Source: Globodera rostochiensis (Eukaryota > Nematoda > Chromadorea > Rhabditida > Heteroderidae). Taken from it: a stretch of 64,000 nt of DNA. Each line of letters begins with the position of its first letter. Within the stretch, counting starts at the first letter, position 1. A program made the translations under genes and the position numbers. The stretch lies in contig JAEVLN010000015.1 of NCBI GenBank assembly GCA_018350325.1, forward strand, positions 2,067,289 through 2,131,288. Reading direction: 5' to 3'. This document shows positions 36,274-49,763 of the stretch, piece after piece. The notes beneath the pieces are model-generated. The model saw only the letters and a list, made by a program, of their open reading frames with translations, was not told the DNA's origin and did no database searches.

Positions 36274-38188
36274 ATGGCATCAAATCCTGTAGAAGGATCA
36301 GAAAACTTGGGTCCAATTCGAACGCAATCAACACAACAACGGGTATGCTTTTACTATACGTTTCATATTGTTGTATAATATATTTGTGTTATGTGTACGA
36401 AATGGTGTCAGAGGGCCCAGCTCGGAAAACCCGTCCATTTTTAAAAAAATCAAACTAAAGGATGTTAATGTTGAATCATCTGTGAACTCGGCCAATACCG
36501 CAGCACTTGAAGCGATGGACTCGGAGGGCGTTTACCTCTTCGCTGACCGTACTCAGTCTTCCAACTCGATCACTCCCGAACAGGCATTTGTACACATGGT
36601 CAAGGCCATGCTCGGCACGGGTCTCCTCTCTCTCCCTTATGCATTTCACCATTCCGGTCTTTATGTGAGTTTTCTTTTACGATTTTTTAATTGTTTCTTT
36701 CAGCTCGGTCTGATCCTTCTGGTGTTGATTTGCATTGTGTGCATGTTTTGCATGCGCCAAATTGTGTTCGCAGCCCATTACATCTGCACGAAGTTTGGAA
36801 TTTGAATTTCTCCCCAATGAAATTGTTCTGTTTTCACATAAGGAATGGACGTGAGCTTATTGACTATGCGAACATAATGCGCGGAGCAGTTGAGGCCGGA
36901 CCGTCCTGGATCTCAGGCAAGGGCTATTTCTTCAAGCAACTCGTCAACGTGGAGATGTTTGTGGCCCAATTGGGCTTTTGTTGTGTCTACCAAGTGTTCA
37001 TGTCCGAAAACATCGCAGACGTCGGTGGGGGTCGCTGCTAAAGTCGTTCGAAAAGCCATTGAAATACAACTTAATAGGAAATAATATGTTTATTGTTGTG
37101 GTTCATGAAAGTTTAAGTTTTTCAACAAAAACACGGCCATCCGGTTGAGCACGGGCGTGTGGATGGTTCTGCTTCTGCCTCCGCTGCTGTTTCTTTGCTC
37201 CATTCGCCGGCTCAAACTGCTCGCGCCCTTTTCTCTTGCCGCCAATGTCGTGTATCTCGCAGCCGTCGTGCTTGTCGCCCACTTCTTCCTCTCGCGACCG
37301 CAACACAACCGCCCCCAAGAGGAACTGACAAAGTTCGGCAACATTCAGAATCTGCCGATGTTCTTTGGCATTGTGATGTTTGCATTTGAAGGCGTTTCTT
37401 TGGTGAGAACAACAAACGTTGGGACATTGGATTTCTAAGTTTCAGGTAATGCCCATTGAAAATCGAATGCAGCGACCGCAATTTTTTATTGCATGGAATG
37501 GGGTGAGACCGGATTTGGCTTTGGAACGCTTACTTATTTGCTTTACACAGGTGCTGAATTCGTCCTGTTTGTTTGTGTTGGCAATTTTCGCCTTTATGGG
37601 CTTCTACGGCTATTTGTCCATTGGTAACGATGTGATGGAGACGGTGACTTTGAACTTGCCAAGGGAGCCCTTCTACGAGTGCTTGAAGCTGATGTTCGTC
37701 TTCTGCGTGCTCATTTCCTACCCTGTCCAATTCTACGTGCCAATGGAACGTGTGGAGAAGTTTATCACACGTAAATGCGCTCCCGAAAAGCAAACGCGAC
37801 TGATTTATGCCGCCCGATTCTCCATGGTCATCCTAACCTGTGCCATCGCCGAATTGATCCCACACCTCGCCGTGTTCATTTCGTTGGTTGGGTCCATTGC
37901 ATGCACTTCTTTGGCACTCGTCTTTCCGCCGATGATTGAGCTTTTGGTATTCAAAGGCCCCAAACAATAATTGTTTTTACATTTTGTTCTGAATTTTAGG
38001 TTTGCTATGCACAGAACAAGCTGACCTTTAATGTACGCAGCATGGACTGTGCAATTTTTTTTTATATCCTTAAGTATTATATCATGTTCAAGGTGTACTT
38101 ACGAAACGTGATCATTTTCTTCTTTGCTTTGATTGGCTTCGTTACTGGAACTTATTCGGCTCTTTCGCAGATTTTTCAACAGTTTTAA
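36274..38188 (+). CDS. SLC36: SLC36-type proton-coupled amino acid transporter
   Basis: SLC36 (PAT) proteins are 11-helix amino acid/proton symporters of lysosomes and plasma membranes. Exon 1 (MASNPVEGSENLGPIRTQS) is cytosolic. Helix 1 has the family hallmark AFVHMVKAMLGTGLLSLPYA with FHHSG (36590-36660). Then LGLILLVLICIVCMFCMRQI, NGRELIDYANIMRGAVEAGP, FVAQLGFCCVYQVFMSENIA (36960-37020), LLPPLLFLCSIRRLKLLAPF and SLAANVVYLAAVVLVAHFF. IQNLPMFFGIVMFAFEGVSL joins VMPIENRMQRPQFFIAWNG, also typical. The end has LAIFAFMGFYGYLSIGNDVM, ETVTLNLPREPFYECLKLMF, AELIPHLAVFISLVGSIACT and a last exon with NVIIFFFALIGFVTGTYSAL, stop at 38188. Introns are 40-60 nt except one near 37030-37100. Which amino acids are carried is not visible from the sequence. 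Confidence 0.9.
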
Positions 38189-38527
38189 TTGGATATTTTT
38201 ATGTGTGTGACTTTGCTGATTTTGCTTATCGATGACCGTTACCGGTAACAATAAAATTTGAATATTTTAGCAGAGGCATCGCATGGGAAGAGAAACGGAA
38301 TTCGACAATGACGCAAATAAAAAATTAGCAGATTTACGACATTGTGATTGATTGATAGTTTGTCTATACATCTATTTCTGAATTTACCAACAAAGGATGC
38401 CCTAATAATTCTTGTTTCTTTGCACTTTTAGTGATTTTGTATCAAATCATCGATTTTACCTTTGTGTCTCCGAATTTTACAATGTGTTGATGCTGTCCAA
38501 TTGGGTTAAGGATAAATAAGCATTGGA
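38189..38527. other. Spacer between SLC36 and TBP
   Basis: AT-rich sequence of about 340 bp between two genes on the same strand. An AATAAA lies at about 38250-38255, about 65 nt after the SLC36 stop, and may be its polyadenylation signal. No gene is seen. Confidence 0.5.
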
Positions 38528-40018
38528 ATGGATCACTTTGGTTCTCCTACCAACCCCCACTCTGTGGTCAGTTCGCTTCTTGGCGGACAGACGCCGATGC
38601 ATGGCGTGCCGAGCATGGGGGCAGCAGGGGGCCCGGCATCGGTCAATCCGTCCTCAATCCAGGCCAATTACCAAAATGTCTTCGGCATCGGACCGAGTTC
38701 CTTGAATATTGCCGGCGCGCAGTCAATCCACTCGAATAATGGACCGGGTTGGTTTTACACTGTTTTGAACGTGCAATGATGCAGTTTTCTGTTTTGTTTG
38801 GTTGTTTATGCCGGGAGTTAGGACCCTTAAAAACTTTGAAGCCCAAACGACCGGCTATACCTTCGGAATTAAACGCTGTTTAGCCTCAATCTTCAACAGT
38901 CACAATGAGCCCAGCTCGGTGCTCAATGCGTACAGCTCGGACTTCAAAGGTCCAACCAGCGTCACTAATTTGGCAGGCGTTCCGGCCTCGGCCAGCTACG
39001 GAGGAGACCAGCAACCGCCGGAGAGCGTAAGCAACTTGGCAGTGCCAATGACACCGCTTAATTCTGCCGAATCGGTACACGCGCACCGCACTCCGAAACA
39101 ACATCACCAGCCACATTCTGCAGCTGCAGAACCACCCGCATCAAACATTCCCACTTTTGTTCCTGCTACGCCTTTCTCAAACGCTTCGGTGGAAATTCCG
39201 TCACCGACTCTGCAGAACATTGTGTCCACAGTCAATTTGGGTCAGCTGGCTTTTTAAATTGAAAAAAGCAGCCTTGAATAATTTAGGTGTGCAATTGGAC
39301 CTTAAGCAAATTGCCCTCAGGGCGCGTAACGCCGAGTACAACCCAAAGTACGTCTTTGATTTGTTGGAATATGAATCCCCCTCTTTTAAGACGTTTTGCT
39401 GCCGTGATTATGCGCATAAGGGAGCCGAGGACAACCGCATTGATCTTTTCATCAGGAAAAATGGTGTGCACGGGGGCGAAGTACGTTTTCGAGTTGTTTT
39501 TTTATGTTGTTCTCGTCTTACATTTTCAGGTCTGAAGAGACGAGTCGACTGGCAGCACGGAAATATGCTCGAATAGTGCAAAAGATCGGATTCAACGCGA
39601 AGTTCACGGAGTTCAAAGTGCAGAACATGGTTGGCTCTTGTGATGTGAAGTTTCCAATCCAATTGGAAGGTGGGCATTCAAATCGTCTTGTCCTTCACAA
39701 AAGCCTCCACATTACAGGTCTCTGTATAACACACGCACAGTTCAGCACCTACGAGCCGGAACTGTTCCCCGGCCTGATCTACCGGATGGTGAAGGTGAGT
39801 TGTGAAAGGACAATAAAACCTTTTTTTCGTTTTGTCTCTTTCAGCCGCGGGTGGTATTGCTTATCTTTGTGAGTGGAAAAGTGGTGATCACCGGTGCCAA
39901 GTTCAAAAAGGACATTGACGAGGCGTTTAGTCAGGTGGGTGGGATGGAAGATGTGTTTAGACTCGGTGATTGCCATTGTTTTCAGATTTATCCGATTCTG
40001 AAAGGGTTTAAGAAGTGA
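38528..40018 (+). CDS. TBP: TATA-box-binding protein (TBP)
   Basis: TBP nucleates transcription by all three RNA polymerases. The variable N-terminus (38528-38750: [20 protein letters not shown]; 38895-39200) is rich in Ser, Pro, Ala and His. The saddle domain starts with [15 protein letters not shown], and a 46-nt intron leads to [20 protein letters not shown]. After another small intron comes [20 protein letters not shown] with [10 protein letters not shown], then [20 protein letters not shown] and [20 protein letters not shown] with FPIQLEG. Repeat 2 has [39 protein letters not shown] and [11 protein letters not shown] before TGA at 40016-40018; that TGA overlaps a GTGAGT, so a further tiny exon is possible. 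Both TBP repeats are complete with their paired Phe positions. All introns are very short. Confidence 0.96.
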
Positions 40019-40444
40019 GTCCCTTCCTATGTTTCCGTGATGATTGGAGATGATTGTGATGATATTATTTATACGACGTAATATTTACCTTTGAAATTGA
40101 AGGTTTTTACTTCTCTGTGCGTTTGTGTATTCCTTTGCATGGATTTCCTTTTTTGATGTGCGTGCATTTTTCGAATAGATATTGGGAAATTTGTAGAAGT
40201 TCCGGGGGTCGCACTCAAAAACATAGAATTGGACATTCCCTGGAGTTCCGGCAGTCTCAAAATTTCCAAAGTTATTTGTTATGTTATTGGCTTGTCTGTT
40301 TTTTATGTCAGAACAATTTGTCGCATTATGTTAATAAATAGATTGAACGCTTATTAAAATACTCAACTTTGGGGAATGGTTGTACTCAACAATTACTTTA
40401 TTTGTTCATTACCTCTTCCTTTTCCCCTCTTTAGAGTTTAAACG
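40019..40444. other. Spacer between TBP and TTC27
   Basis: No coding exon is recognised. The stretch holds the TBP 3' flank (AATAAATAG at about 40333) and the region upstream of TTC27, which begins about 430 bp after TBP. Confidence 0.45.
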
Positions 40445-43400
40445 ATGACCAAATCGCGTGAAGTTGGTTTGGTTGTTGACCAGTACCTGAGGAGTAAAGT
40501 CGAAGAAGGTGAACTCCTCGATTGGGCTGTCAGCCAATTTGTTTCGTTTGTTGGTGCGAACTTTGCCGGATTGTCAATTGGTAAGCACTGCAGGAAAGGG
40601 ATTTTACGGCATTTTGTACCCCATTTTTCAGATGACGACAATTCGGATTCGTTTGTCGGCCTCGGCGGATTGGTTGCTGTCCAGCTGAGAGAATGCGCTG
40701 TGACTGCGCTTTCGTTTGGCGTGAACGCGCCTTTTTCTGCCGTTAGGTTTTGCATTTGCGCCTTTGCGCCCCGAATTTTCTCTTTTTTGGGTCGGTTGAA
40801 AAGCTTTGGCTGGCGAAGAGGGCGCTTTTTGATTTGCTGTCTTCTGATGGAAGCGACCGGTGTGCGTTCGACCTCGAATTTTGGCGATTTCGATTACTCA
40901 ACATTTGGGCCACAATTCTTCCGGAAAGAGAGAACGAATTGAAAATGCTGTCAGAAAGAACGGTAACGGCAGCAACATTTACACGCTCCCCAGGAGGGGA
41001 AAAAGGCAAAGGGTTCGGAATATTTTAGACTGAAAAATCCGACTCCATTTATATTTCTCATTTATGGCCCAAAAGAATCGACCAATCGAAATGCTAAATA
41101 TTCAACACATCAGATCCTTTCTCTCGACCGTCACTTTTTGCATCGATCCGGCCCCAACGAGCGCCGTGTTGAATACGCCTTGGAGAAGGTGTTCCACCAC
41201 TTGCGTTATTTTGAGGGTTCCGTCGCTAAAAATGTCCTCGACGAAGCCTCAGCGTTGGCCGGCATCGAAAAGATGGAGTTCAGCGGTGCCCTCGGTAAGT
41301 TTAGTCAAAATAGCGTTAACATTTGACCAACTTTAATCCGCCCACAATTGTTTTTAGGTCGTCGCACACGCTTTCAACGGAAGGAAGTGCCGCAATTGTT
41401 TTTGGAGGTTTTTTTGGCAAGGGCCTTGGCATTTTCAGGAGATGAATGGATTCCCATTGTTAGGTGCAACTTTCTTCCGAACATTCTCCCGACGATGGTG
41501 CTCAATTGGCGCCAAATGAACTCCCCAAAAATTGTGAAAGTGGAGACGACACTCTTTTGGAGGAAATTGTTTTTTCGGACGCCAATGGGCGGACAGAACG
41601 CAAAAAACTCAGTCCGACCCAGTGCGCGTGTGTGCTGGCCACGGCACTGCTTGAGCGGCAGGTAAATGCGTCGGCGGACGACCTCAGCGCGCAGTTGGCA
41701 ATGGCCTATGTTGAAGAGGTGGACGGACGGACGATCAGCAAATCTAATTTTTGTTGTTTTTCTTTTAGGTGACCAGCCAGCAATCCTGTTGGGCTGTTCA
41801 AGTCAGAGCGCTTTTTGAGCGCTGTTCGTTAGAACAGCAGAACGCACGAAGGGTGGAGAGGGCGTGTGCTCAGCTCGAGTCTCTAAGCAACATGTTGGAC
41901 ACGTCCAATTCGGTAATAAACAAACATTCTTCAGCCAACCAATTGACGGCGCCCTTTCCCGTTTTCGGCCGCCGTCGCCCGTCATCGTTTGGATCTCCTG
42001 TTCAGCTCCAATCCGACGCCATTTTGGACGGTGACCAAATTGCATGCGAAGGTGCTCCTTTCGCTTGGCTGCACTTCCGATGCCCTGCGCATCTTTGAAC
42101 GGCTCCAACTTTGGGAGGAGGCGGTCGAATGCTTCCAGAACCTGCGGCAGCCGGAAAAGGCCGAGGCGTTAGTGCGTAAACTGTTAGAACGGGGCGAGAA
42201 GCCGTCGTATCTTTGTCTGCTGGGAGATGTCACGGACGACGCGGAGTGCTACCGGAAGGCCATTCGGGTGATTGGCGTTGGGCTCCAATGACATTTATTG
42301 CGTTGCAGATTTCCGACGACAAAAGTTTCCGTGCTCGCTTCTCTCTCGCGCAACATTTGTTGCACAGAAAGCATTACGCCGAGACAAGTTTGTGCCCCCC
42401 CCCCCATTAGGCGGTCTTTAAAAGCCATCCGATTGCTTTTGAATTTAGTCGAACATTATTCGCGTGCCGTGCAAATTCAGCCTTTACGGGTAAAAGTGTC
42501 GGCGGAGAAAATTGGCTGCCGCTGTCAAATTCCAGAAGCCATCAAAACTTGAAAATATTTAGCTGCTCGCCTGGTTCAACTTGGGCTTTGCTGCGATGAA
42601 TTGTCGAGATTTTCGGGTGTTGAAATGAAGCAATTGAAGTTTAATGTCAAAAGTTCCTTTTAGACTGCTTCTCAGGCTTTCCACCGCTGTGTGGACATCG
42701 ACCCGGCTCATTTTGAGGCTTGGAATAATCTTGCAGCTTCCTACATCCATTTGGGGCTGAAGCATCGTGCACATAAAATTCTTTTGGTGAATTTAAATTG
42801 GGGAATTGTGCCAAAACGAAATTCCATCCGTTTAGGAAGCACTCAAATTAAATTGGGAAAATGTTCGCGTTTTGGACAATTTACTACTGGTTTCCGTCGA
42901 AATCGGCGACCACAAACAAGCGGTGTTGGCACTTGAGAAGTTACTGGAGCTTGGCAAAGGGCCAATAGACGAACTTCCGCTGGAAGTCCTCGGCACGACG
43001 TTCCTCTCGTCGGAACGGCCTCCCAACTCCAAATCCGACGACGTGACGTTGCACTCCCTCCTGGCGATTTTCTCCCGAGTCAACTCAAGACAGTCTCTAA
43101 GTCCAAAAGTTGGAGCTTTTTTTTAAGCCTTCCTCCTCCAATTTTCATTCAGTTAGTTCGCATTTACGCCCACTTGAAGCGACCGACGGTCGAGCAAAGT
43201 GAGGATATCGCGGCCTGGTCAACGCATTCACAACTGTTGGAACGCGCATTTCAACGAGAATATTGTCAGGAGACAGTGTTTTGTTCGGTAAAGTCTAATC
43301 AAGTCAATGAACGGATTATCGAACAGTCAACATTTTTGGGTTGGACGAATTCCGTCAAAAAAAATACGGCAATTGATTATGACAAATGATTCCTGCGATA

Positions 43401-43721
43401 ACTCACAAAGCTTTTGGTGTTAAGGATCAGAAAATATGCGTAAAGATGCTAACCGACCTGATGGAGCTGGTGAACGCGCTGAGAAACACCTGGAGAACAC
43501 AAAAGATCGGGCAGGAGCAGGCAATTTTCTCAATTTGGGAGCTTTTTTCCCTCATTCTGCGTTTTACTTTTTAACAATTAGTTCAGATTTGTTCCAAACT
43601 TCGACTGCGAATTCGCCCTACGATCGGATTGTTAGAACGACATTTTGGGCCAAATTGCGAGAATTCGGATGACCCGGAACTCAGAAATCATTTTAGAAGT
43701 TTGACTGAATTGTTGGACTGA
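40445..43721 (+). CDS. TTC27: Tetratricopeptide repeat protein 27 (TTC27)
   Basis: TTC27 is a conserved TPR protein (yeast Emw1 relative) with a poorly known role in folding or ribosome-linked work. The start MTKSREVGLVVDQYLRSKVE is followed by LLDWAVSQFVSFVGANFAGL. In the middle KKLSPTQCACVLATALLERQ (41590-41660) and the exon with FWTVTKLHAKVLLSLGCTSD, ALRIFERLQLWEEAVECFQN and GEKPSYLCLLGDVTDDAECY (42010-42260) are typical of the family. TPR repeats follow: FRARFSLAQHLLHRKHYAE, HYSRAVQIQP, AFHRCVDIDPAHFEAWNNLA with ASYIHLGLKHRAHKIL, and WENVRVWDNLLLVSVEIGDH (42660-42930). The C-terminus (43020-43721) includes VKMLTDLMELVNALRNTW and FRSLTELLD before the stop. About 700-800 residues. Several small exons near 41-42 kb are uncertain. 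Confidence 0.88.
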
Positions 43722-43784
43722 TTTTTTGAATGAATCAAAAGAGTTGTTCTGTCGTATTTGTCCTTCCTTTAATTGGCGTCGGTG

Positions 43785-43806
43785 CCCCCCCCCCCCCCCC
43801 CCCCCC
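43785..43806. repeat. Poly-C run of 22
   Basis: Longest homopolymer seen: 22 C bases, followed within 40 bp by another run of 9 (43828-43836). It lies 60 bp beyond the TTC27 stop codon, so it is probably in or just after the 3' UTR. Confidence 0.95.
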
Positions 43807-44293
43807 GCCGTCCTTTTGGAATGGGTCCCCCCCCCTTCCCCCTCTCCCTTCGTTGGTCCTTTGCTCCCTCCCCATTCCCTCCCTCCCTTTCACATCCATT
43901 GAAATGCGATCACCCGCCCCGCTCCCCCGCTTCCACTGCCCCGCTTTGTTTCTGTGCTGCACATTGCTCGTCCCCTTCATAACCGGCGAGTATGACACTA
44001 CGAATACACATAAAATGACCCGCTTTATTATCTTTGTTCCCCTTTAAAAATGTGTACTGCACATACTATCGGGGCTCCAACGAGATCACTTGCGGGTAAA
44101 TGGTTTTCTTGTGATTCTACAAATTGCTATCCGACTTAAAATTCCTCTCAATTAAGTAATGCTGTTCTTGCATATTAAGAACAGTCACTTGCGAGACGCA
44201 TTCGCCTCTAACGCCCGACAATTCCGAACTTGACGGCATTGACACAAAATTGCCCAGGCATTCACCTTAAAGTTTAAATTACTAAATACCAAA

Positions 44294-45015
44294 ATGCAAA
44301 AGAAAGTCCGCGAGGTCGTTCTCAAATGTTCCGCTTCCCATTCTTTCAGGGGATGGTATCGGATTGGAACGGTATCCAACCAAACAAATGCATTCAACTT
44401 CCTTAACATTTTTGTCCATAGTTGTCTAGCAGACATGACAGAGCATGGTTCAATCTCTACAGGTGATTAAACAAAGTTCTGCCTGTTACCGCTAATTTCT
44501 TTCTCAGAAGGCGTGCCACGGGACTCGGTTATTGGGATTTTTACACTCAGTAAGTTCAACCCATTAAATTCGAATTATTCCCAACTTTAGAATTCCGGAA
44601 CGGAATTGCATCGGGTAAATGAACTTTTTGTTAGGGAAATAGCAAAAGCTGTTCGTTTCCCCTCAGTCAGTTTGGCTTGCACGCGGGTGAAAACATAGCC
44701 GGGTCGGTGGCCGTGAAGGATAAGCGATGCTTTGGTAACCAAATTCCCGGCATATTATTCCTATTTCCGTTTATTGGCATATTTTTAGACCGACTTGTTG
44801 TGCAGATCGAACGCAAATCCACCACTGAAAAGGTTGGTTATTTTTCAGTGCCTGGGAAGCCAAGGAGCCTATTTTGGGTGATTTTGATTTAGTCCAATGC
44901 AATTTTTCAGTTTGATGTACTCCAATGTCGCAAATGCGTCTTCAACTCGTGTTGGCTCGGATCGCGAACTTTACACGACCAGCGCACTTACCTCACCAAT
45001 CTTCGGTCGTATTGA
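44294..45015 (+). CDS. Unrecognised small protein with conserved-looking Cys residues, several tiny exons
   Basis: No single long frame exists, but short exons joined at good GT-AG sites keep one frame: MQKKVREVVLKCSASHSFRG with WYRIGT (44294-44396), LSSRHDRAWFNLYR (about 44422-44461), RRATGLGYWDFYTQ (44510-44550), IPERNCIG, QFGLHAGENIAGSVAVKDKR with CF (44666-44733), DRLVVQIERKSTTEK (44791-44834) and FDVLQCRKCVFNSCWLGSRT, ending NLRSY at 45015. Intron phases agree at every join, which would be unlikely by chance. An upstream exon reading VYCTYYRGSNEITCG (44047-44095) may belong to it, and a signal-peptide-like frame begins at 43902. CxxC...C pairs suggest a secreted or metal-binding domain. 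No family is recognised. Confidence 0.5.
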
Positions 45016-45063
45016 GAAAACGCATTTTTCGACAAAACATTTAACTGATTAATGAATAATTAT

Positions 45064-46930
45064 TCATAAACTCCAAAGTGAATTTTGATCGAACAAAAAA
45101 AGGTTGTCCTTCCCCCTCTGCCCATTTTCTTGTTCGGTTGATTTCCTTTTCCTCGAGCCGAACGTCCCCGAGTTCTCCGTTGCATCAGACAATTCATTCT
45201 CATCGTCCATCAACTCATCTGTCCCCTGCCGTGAATCACTTTCAGTTCCTTTCCCACCAGTGGAGGCCCCCAACACTCCGTGCGCCCTCTCGAAAACGGT
45301 CTTGAACAGCTCTTCCGTCGAGCACCAACCCAACGATATTTCTTCGTCCTGCACATTCGAATTCACGAAATTCACTTTCGACGAAATTTTATCGTACCAA
45401 TGCCATTGGAGTGCCTGGGAAATTTTAAAAAACTCAGAAAAAGTGACTTCCAACCTTCAGCTCCCATAATGAGGAATCGGTGGCCCGACATTTTTGCAGA
45501 TCCATCTCCTCCTCATTATATGGATCGTTTTCAAGTGACAGCGGCTCTTGTCGATTTATCAGAATGGAATGGATGGTCGGATGACGACGGAAGAGATTCT
45601 TGATCAGTCGGATCAGCGGAAGTTGGCAATGAGTGGGAGCAAACAGAAGCAGACGACACAACTTTTTGGTAAAGGCACAGACAATGTACGCGGGGACGTG
45701 ACTTAAACAAACGATCATTAGCCTGATAAATGTACTCATTAAAATTAACTAAGCACTTACGACGAGGACATTATCAAATCGACAAGATCAAAAAACTTTT
45801 GCGCATAATTTGAGTAACAAATATTTGAATGCACAATTTGGTAAACTTCGGTATAAAAGTTCGGATGTTCGCTAAATGAAATTAATAATGATCCATCAAA
45901 ATATATTAAATTGTAAAAACTTACAAATTCTTGTTAACGACCAATTTAAAAATGCCTCCCAATGAGATCACGGACATAAACCCGCCGATTCGGAATGTCC
46001 GGTAAAGGAAATCGGTGAAGAGTTCGCAATTTGGCAGATGGTCCATCACCGTCTCGATGAAACGGGGCAAAAGTAAACGGCTCAATTTTGGATAGAACTG
46101 AAAGGGAATTACTATAAGTACGGTGTCTAAAAACCTAACGAAAAGAGCAAAAGCCACAAAACCTCGATTTTGAGCAGTTCAAGCCACGTTTTCTGAATGT
46201 AAATGCAATGCCGACCCCAGTCCAGACTGATGTTCTTGGAAACTAACTCTTAAAAAGCATTCTGGACTTTAACAAGCCGTGTATTCGCTTTAAAAAACCC
46301 CACTTTTTTCATCAAGCAAAGTGACGCGCGGTTCCACGGGAATTGGAAGTGCAGCAAAAAAATTGGCTAATTTGCATTTGACATCGTCCTCAACAACAGC
46401 CTAAACCATCTGTACAAATCTTGCCAAATTTCAGTGTCCCATTTGCCTATAAATACTTTTTTTGACTCCCCCCGTTTAACTGCGTACTTTGCCCCTTCTC
46501 ATCATTCCCACAAATTGCTGCAGCAACAACAAGTTCATGTCCGAGTAATGGAAAATTTTCCTGGCTAACGACATAATTTTCGCTGTTTCAAAGTGTTCGT
46601 CGGATAAAAGCGCTTCTAAAACCATCTAAATTCAGTCTTTGTTATACAATGAAACAAACGCGTAATTCCATACAACAACAAAACGGCGAACGAACGCCAG
46701 CGACCCATCATTAGAATAATTTGCGGAAACATTTCTCAATTCGGACAGAATCGCCTTAAGCATTTTTAGGTTCCATCAAAGGACAAAGCCCCCCCCCCTC
46801 TTACCCCAACTTCATTCGCCAACAGTTGCTCGTTGGGTAGCTCATCAGGCACCGCCAATTGCACGTTGCTTTCCTTTCGCATAGTCAAAAACGAATTGTA
46901 TCGATGCTTACCGAAACAAACAAAATCCTA
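45064..46930 (-). CDS. NOC4L: Nucleolar complex protein 4 (NOC4, CBF/Mak21 family)
   Basis: NOC4 works with Nop14 in export and maturation of the small ribosomal subunit. The 5' end is uncertain; the earliest supported exon has KHRYNSFLTMRKESNVQLAV (about 46855-46930). Next come LLKAILSELRNVSANYSNDG, LARKIFHYSDMNLLLQQFVG with MMRRG, and LLDEK-type linkers. The conserved core is clear: FYPKLSRLLLPRFIETVMDH, FRIGGFMSVISLGGIFKLVV (45920-46080), NFYTEVYQIVHSNICYSNYA, then SHVPAYIVCAFTKKLCRLLL, PLIRLIKNLFRRHPTIHSIL, DPYNEEEMDLQKCRATDSSL with WELK, and ALQWHWYDKISSKVNFVNSN. The tail is acidic and basic, ending FLFDQNSLWSL at 45064. It begins about 200 bp behind Rpt3 on the same strand, so the two may be co-transcribed. 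Confidence 0.88.
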
Positions 46931-47134
46931 AAACTATTGACCGGTGACGTCTCAGAATTCCAATATGCGTTGAGTTCAGTACTTTACAAAATTTGCACAA
47001 ATAAAATGCGTACATTCATCTCAAACAAAACTTTCGGTGCTTTCTGTTTGCCTTATTTGTGAACTGATAGAAAACCAATGAAATTATGTGAGCGCAATTG
47101 ACAACAACAGGCGAGCTTATATGAGAAGGGGTGA

Positions 47135-49001
<1,867 letters not shown>

Positions 49002-49763
49002 AGATTCCTAAGAGTTGAGTTAAGCAATATAAATTTTTTACATTTATGATAAATCGCGTTAAATTAATTAAAGAATGAATGATACGTAGAATAGATGAAA
49101 TCAAAGTCAGATAGCGTCAATTTATAAGCAGTGCCTTTGACTCAACCTTAAAAATGAAGTTTGTTCGATGGTTTACGTAAAATGATTAGCGAGCTTGATG
49201 AGCGGCAAGATCAATGGGTTCAAATATTCCTAGAAATTCAAATTTGTTAATTTCATTTATGTATTTATACAACATTAAAAATTGTCATCATTTAACAGCG
49301 TTTTTTTGTTCATTTTTCTTTGGGGTTTCTAACAAATAATTCAAAATTTTAGTAAGAGCGCAGAGAAAAAAAAATTGTTGGAGAAGCGAAAATTTAAAAA
49401 AAAATCCAAAATTTGTTTTGGTTTTGGACACATTTAGTTCACTTTGTTCTGTTTCCCATTAGGGACTTTTGTCGCGTGTTTCCAAAATCTAATACATATT
49501 GAATCATACCACTTTTAAATATTCAAACATTTAAGTTGCTTTTATTATTCATTAATTTCTTTTCTTTCTCATTTAATTCTTCCATTTAAATGAAATTAAT
49601 TCACGTGCCCTTCTGCTCATGTAATTTACCTTTCGATTGTCGTTGGTGTCCCCCCGTCCCACCCATCTCGTTTTATCTAACAAAAGTTTAGTTTCATCTT
49701 CGATTTAAAATTTGAAAATAATCTACATATTTTCACAATTTCTTAATTTCCATTAATAAATCA
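49002..49763. other. AT-rich divergent promoter region of Rpt3 and SLC25A1
   Basis: No coding exon is seen. Strongly AT-rich with long A and T tracts. Both flanking genes are transcribed away from it. Confidence 0.5.
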
